From contig VBFX01000129.1 in NCBI GenBank assembly GCA_005889395.1, positions 1-7,513 on the forward strand: DNA of 7,513 nt, in the 5' to 3' direction. The notes under the pieces were generated by a model. That model was not told where the DNA came from. It ran no database searches and saw only the letters and a list, made by a program, of their open reading frames with translations. The first letter of the stretch is position 1; the number at the start of each line of letters is the position of its first letter. A program made the translations under genes and the position numbers. Shown here piece after piece: positions 5,524 through 7,513 of this stretch. Source of the DNA: Chloroflexota bacterium (GTDB lineage Bacteria > Chloroflexota > Dormibacteria > CF-121).

Positions 5524-5539
5524 GTCACAAGCGCGTGAC
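5524..5539. promoter_or_regulatory. Candidate operator GTCAC-N6-GTGAC upstream of dinB
   Basis: A perfect 5-bp inverted repeat with a six-base centre (aagcgc) has its midpoint about 28 bp upstream of the predicted dinB transcription start, covering the -35 position. The spacing of half-sites suits a dimeric helix-turn-helix repressor. It does not match the LexA boxes I know (GAAC-N4-GTTC, CTGT-N8-ACAG), and it is the reverse arrangement of the CRP site. It could also act on the plus-strand gene at 5714. Confidence 0.35.
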
Positions 5540-5577
5540 GAGCGTGTATATGGCGTGTCGCGACGGGAAGGCGTTGC

Positions 5578-5583
5578 TATGAT
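5578..5583 (+). promoter_or_regulatory. -10 hexamer TATGAT, candidate promoter for the exported-protein gene
   Basis: TATGAT differs from TATAAT at one base and predicts a transcript start near 5590. That gives the gene at 5714 a leader of roughly 125 bases, unlike the leaderless genes here. The -35 position (gtgtcg about 17 bp upstream) matches poorly. TATATG at 5547-5552 is a second, weaker AT-rich candidate. Confidence 0.35.
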
Positions 5584-5597
5584 CCCGGGGCTGGCTA

Positions 5598-5667
5598 GGC
5601 CCGCCGGCGTCCCTGATTCCCGTCCCCCCTCTTTGGATCCAACGACAACCCCTCCTTCCGGCGGGCC
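5598..5667 (+). repeat. 10-bp perfect inverted repeat framing a 50-base pyrimidine-rich loop in the leader
   Basis: GGCCCGCCGG (5598-5607) and CCGGCGGGCC (5658-5667) are exact reverse complements and would form a strong stem in the mRNA leader of the gene at 5714. The 50-base loop is pyrimidine-rich and ends in ccccctcctt-like sequence. CTTCC at 5655-5659, partly inside the right arm, is complementary to GGAAG at 5684-5688, the only good ribosome-binding sequence nearby. Two mutually exclusive pairings are therefore possible. This is only structural inference. Confidence 0.35.
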
Positions 5668-5681
5668 GCGCTTCTCCTAGC

Positions 5682-5762
5682 AAGGAAGCTCGTCGCATGC
5701 CGTTGCCTCGTCGATGGGTCGACTCATCACCCTGGCCGTCGCGGTCGCGTCGATCCTCCTGA
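5682..5762 (+). other. Shine-Dalgarno sequence plus 21-codon overlapping ORF ahead of the exported-protein gene
   Basis: AAGGAAG (5682-5688) sits eight bases before ATG 5697, a good spacing. That ATG opens a 21-codon frame (MPLPRRWVDSS...) stopping at TGA 5760-5762, out of frame with the main gene at 5714. From 5714 the ribosome-binding sequence is 25 bases away, too far. Either this is a short leader peptide that couples translation to 5714, or one base is missing near 5710 and the real protein starts MPLPRR followed by GRLITLAVAV, which would be a classic signal-anchor N-terminus. Confidence 0.35.
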
Positions 5763-6463
5763 TCTGGAAGGGTGGCGTTCTCAACGGGGTTCTGCCGCAA
5801 CCGGCCCCGCCGCCACTGGATCCCGGACCGGTCATCAGCAAGAGCGGTGACGCGATGCAGGCCCTCAAGAGCGTCCACCTGTCCTTGAACGGCATCCTCG
5901 TCCTCAACGGGGTGGCCGGCGTCAAAGTCACCGGCTCCGGGGACCTCATCTATCCGCACAAAGAGAACCTGAGCCTCCAGCTGGAGATCCCCGCCGCCAA
6001 CGGGCAGACCGCCATCCTTGCCATGAATGAGCGGATCGAGGGCGGCCACGAGTATGTCCAGTACCCCGCTCAGGGCCCCGCCTGGAAGGACGTCACTGGC
6101 AACTCCAAGGGCCAGGTCGCGCCAGGGATGGATCCGATCGCGAACCTCGAGTTCGCTCACGCCTTCCGCGCCTCCGACGACCTGGGCGACATCACCATGG
6201 ACCAGATCGCCATGCATCATTTCTCCCTGACCGTCGACCCGGGCAAGTACGTCGGTCAGCTCAAGGCCGACCCGCAGAGCGGTGTGACGCCGCAGGACGA
6301 GGCGGTCCTGACCAATGCCGGCATCCAGGTAGAGGTCTGGATTGCAGCCAGCGACTCGCTGATGCACCAGATGAAGATCGATATGACCACGACACAGTTC
6401 ACCTGGACCCTCACCTATCACTTTTCGAACTTCGTGACCGGCGGCGGGTCCAGCTCGACCTAG
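5714..6463 (+). CDS. Exported LppX/LolA-like protein with N-terminal signal anchor
   Basis: The 249-aa product begins with hydrophobic residues 4-17 (LITLAVAVASILLI) followed by a Pro-rich linker (29-38). There is no lipobox cysteine, so it is either a signal anchor or a cleaved secreted protein. The domain from about 42 to 242 alternates strands (VHLSLNGILVLN, VKVTGSGDLIYP, NLSLQLEIP, QTAILAMNERIEGGHEYVQY), a helical middle, and C-terminal strands (QVEVWIAASDSLMHQMKIDM, FTWTLTYHFSNF). This pattern fits the LppX/LprAFG or LolA-like half-barrel that binds lipids on the outer face of the membrane. The tail is GGGSSST. The frame cannot be extended past the TAG at 5678-5680 and has no other start before ATG 5714. 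That ATG lacks its own ribosome-binding site; the nearest good one serves ATG 5697 in another frame, so the true start may be obscured by a frameshift. Ligand unknown. Confidence 0.75.
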   Translation: MGRLITLAVAVASILLIWKGGVLNGVLPQPAPPPLDPGPVISKSGDAMQALKSVHLSLNGILVLNGVAGVKVTGSGDLIYPHKENLSLQLEIPAANGQTAILAMNERIEGGHEYVQYPAQGPAWKDVTGNSKGQVAPGMDPIANLEFAHAFRASDDLGDITMDQIAMHHFSLTVDPGKYVGQLKADPQSGVTPQDEAVLTNAGIQVEVWIAASDSLMHQMKIDMTTTQFTWTLTYHFSNFVTGGGSSST

Positions 6464-6475
6464 CGACCGCTCCGG

Positions 6476-6772
6476 CTAGACCGAGACCTTCTCGCGCTCC
6501 CTCTCGCGCTCTTTTTCGGGTGGCTTGGGAGGGCGGGTGCCATATTCGCGCAGGTCGTCCTCGGTCAAGTGTCCGGCAGCAATCAGCAGCTCGACGTAGG
6601 TGACCCCGAGGTGTGGCGCTGCCCGGCGGAGCACCCACGGTGGAGGGTTTTCCTTATTCTTGTTCACTGCCTGGTAGAAGTAGATCTGGTTGAGGTCACA
6701 GCGGACGGCGAGGCGGTGCAGCGAAATGTTCTGCTCCCGACACTTGCGCCTCAGATAATCGCGGAAGTCCAC
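6476..6772 (-). CDS. Small XRE-family helix-turn-helix protein
   Basis: The 98-aa product carries an N-terminal XRE/Cro-type domain. FRDYLRRKCREQNISLHRLA (3-22) gives helices 1 and 2, VRCDLNQIYFYQAVNKNK (23-40) the turn and recognition helix, and PPWVLRRAAPHLGV (44-57) with YVELLIAAGHLTEDDL (59-74) the last helices. The V-x-Y-x-E-L-L-x-x-A-G motif is common in this family. The end is a charged run with alternating Glu and Arg (EKEREREREK, 86-95). With no second ligand domain it could be a small DNA-binding regulator or antitoxin-like protein, but no toxin partner lies next to it. The GTG start at 6772 has a weak purine-rich stretch upstream (GGTGGGG). A perfect TATAAT at 6835-6830 could supply a promoter. 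The gene converges on the LppX-like gene with a 12-bp gap and no visible terminator. Confidence 0.8.
   Translation of the reverse strand: MDFRDYLRRKCREQNISLHRLAVRCDLNQIYFYQAVNKNKENPPPWVLRRAAPHLGVTYVELLIAAGHLTEDDLREYGTRPPKPPEKEREREREKVSV
6491..6511 (-). repeat. Short direct repeat encoding the Glu-Arg tail
   Basis: CTCGCGCTC occurs at 6491-6499 and 6503-6511 (period 12, plus-strand reading) and encodes the alternating Glu-Arg tail of the HTH protein. The repeat is likely to vary in copy number by slippage, which would lengthen or shorten the charged tail in frame. Confidence 0.5.
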
Positions 6773-6799
6773 CGCCCCACCTACCTCTAAAACCCCATC

Positions 6800-6817
6800 C
6801 GCGAAGAATTACTCGCG
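6800..6817 (-). terminator. Weak hairpin followed by TTTT between the HAD and HTH genes
   Basis: On the minus strand CGCGA (6817-6813) and TCGCG (6804-6800) form a 5-bp stem with an eight-base AT-rich loop. TTTT follows at 6792-6789 after seven intervening bases (gatgggg). It could be a weak attenuator or terminator after the HAD gene. The T run is short and separated from the stem, so a true terminator is doubtful; it also lies in the predicted leader of the HTH gene. Confidence 0.25.
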
Positions 6818-6822
6818 CGATG

Positions 6823-7513
6823 TCACCTCATTATAGGTATCGGCCCCACGCGCCCCGGGCCCATGCGCTCAACGATTGCGGGGAGCTCGCCGAGCCGCTG
6901 GATGACGAAATCGGCCACTCCCGGGTCGTCCTCCTGGCGCCACTCCCGGGTCAACACCGCTCGCATGCCCTGCGCTTGCGGCCCCTGCACGTCCTCGCGC
7001 ACCCGGTCGCCAACAAAGAGCGTCCGGGAGGGATCGGCCGCCAGCTTGCGGAGGGCGTCGGCGTAGATAGCAGGGTGCGGTTTACGAACGCCGACCTCGG
7101 AGGAGAAGCTCACCGCGTCGAAAAAGTCGGCCAGACCGAGCGCGGCCAGTTGTTGCTTCATCAGGCGCGGCCGATAGGCGGCGTTGGAGACGATGCCGAG
7201 GCGCAACCCATGGCCGCGCAAGGCCTCCAGGGTCCCGATGACGTCGGGCCCCACGTGGACGCTATTCAGCCAGCCTTCCTGTTCGAGTTCCATGACTTGC
7301 TCGATCATGTCAGGCTCCAGCTCCAGGCCCAGCCCGCGCAGTGCGGTGTCGTAGATGGTCGCGATCTCCAGCTCCTCCGGCCGGCCGGCGGCATAGTCGC
7401 GTTGGATCTCGTCGTCCACCGCGCGGGAGACCTTCTCGATCAACACCTGGGCGGCCGGGACCTCGCGCTTCAGGGTGTCGCCCAGCAGCCGGTTCACCTT
7501 CTCGTAGGCATCG
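6823..7513 (-). CDS. HAD-superfamily hydrolase, subfamily IA (5' end beyond the window)
   Basis: The frame stays open to the right edge (DAYEK precedes the GTG at 7497), so the gene starts outside. About 229 residues are visible. Numbered from GTG 7497, motif II is LGIVSNA (100-106, Ser104), motif III is the lysine in RKPHP (138-142, Lys139), and motif IV is FVGDRVREDVQGPQAQGM (161-178, with acidic Asp164 and Asp169). The alpha-helical stretch at about 10-80 is the cap typical of subfamily IA phosphatases. The nucleophile motif DxDxT is not in view and should lie just upstream of 7513. Such enzymes dephosphorylate small metabolites in the cytoplasm; the substrate cannot be predicted. It is followed by the HTH gene on the same strand after 50 bp. 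Confidence 0.88.
   Translation of the reverse strand, partial: DAYEKVNRLLGDTLKREVPAAQVLIEKVSRAVDDEIQRDYAAGRPEELEIATIYDTALRGLGLELEPDMIEQVMELEQEGWLNSVHVGPDVIGTLEALRGHGLRLGIVSNAAYRPRLMKQQLAALGLADFFDAVSFSSEVGVRKPHPAIYADALRKLAADPSRTLFVGDRVREDVQGPQAQGMRAVLTREWRQEDDPGVADFVIQRLGELPAIVERMGPGRVGPIPIMR
6830..6835 (-). promoter_or_regulatory. Consensus -10 TATAAT inside the end of the HAD gene
   Basis: A perfect TATAAT reads on the minus strand within the last codons of the HAD gene. A start seven bases downstream would be at 6823, the last base of the HAD stop codon, leaving a leader of about 50 bases before GTG 6772. No -35 match is seen (ccgggg). The codons concerned (CCT ATA ATG) include ATA, a rare choice here, consistent with selection for the promoter. 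Confidence 0.4.

Noticed and set aside
1607..5726. A 14-base identity, GATGGGTCGACTCA, at 1607-1620 and 5713-5726, at the starts of two genes
   Set aside because: Both copies simply encode the opening M-G-R-L, and a match of this length is not surprising in 7.5 kb of biased sequence. The flanks do not match and the two proteins are unrelated.
5525..6421. A 298-codon open frame on the minus strand opposite the LppX-like gene
   Set aside because: It lacks family motifs, is rich in Asp, Gly, Arg and His in the manner of antisense frames, and would run across the divergent control region.
6464..6475. A terminator in the gap between the convergent LppX-like and HTH genes
   Set aside because: The gap is only 12 bases, with no stem or T run.
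6476..6772. The HTH gene as an antitoxin of a toxin-antitoxin pair
   Set aside because: No small toxin-like gene adjoins it; the neighbours are a full HAD hydrolase and a convergent exported protein.
1..7513. CRISPR arrays, tRNA or rRNA genes, insertion sequences and phage genes
   Set aside because: No regularly spaced repeats, cloverleaf sequences, transposase motifs or terminal inverted repeats were seen on either strand.

Overview
This 7.5 kb window comes from a bacterium with a GC-rich genome and strong G/C preference at third codon positions. Genes are tightly packed, many starts are GTG, and stops and starts often overlap. Promoters look like a bare -10 hexamer with no -35. Together with an N-terminal zinc ribbon fused to a Pro/Gly/Tyr-rich membrane protein and an LppX-like exported protein, this suits an uncultivated soil lineage near Chloroflexota, Dormibacterota or Actinomycetota. 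That placement is inference; no rRNA or other marker gene is present.

Layout. (1) 1-98, minus: the 5' end of a gene that runs off the window. It is divergent from a plus-strand cluster at 170-1105: an unrecognised 122-aa protein, a 46-aa hydrophobic microprotein and a nucleoside 2-deoxyribosyltransferase/Rcl-like protein whose 3' end looks frameshifted. (2) 1102-2489, plus: moaB/mogA (molybdenum cofactor) overlapping a DUF72/YecE gene. (3) 2551-3819, plus: a zinc-ribbon, Pro/Gly/Tyr-rich, single-pass membrane protein with a large helical outer domain. (4) 3816-5503, minus: dinB (DNA polymerase IV) overlapping moaC, transcribed towards (3) and sharing a CTAG double stop with it. (5) 5504-5713: a 210-bp divergent control region. 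(6) 5714-6463, plus: an LppX/LolA-like exported protein. (7) 6476-6772, minus: a small XRE-type helix-turn-helix protein. (8) 6823 to the right edge, minus: a HAD-superfamily phosphatase cut by the window end.

The molybdenum cofactor genes moaB and moaC are about 2.2 kb apart in separate convergent units, one paired with DUF72 and the other with a translesion polymerase. No CRISPR array, tRNA, rRNA, insertion sequence or obvious defence system was found.

The most distinctive pattern is regulatory. Five starts (98-, 170+, 546+, 1102+, 5503-) are each preceded by a -10-like hexamer (GATAAT, TAGAAT, GATAAT, TAGACT, TAAGAT) with exactly six bases between hexamer and start codon. This predicts leaderless mRNAs beginning at the first base of the start codon. 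The two genes for membrane/exported proteins (2551, 5714) and the HTH gene (6772) do not follow this rule.
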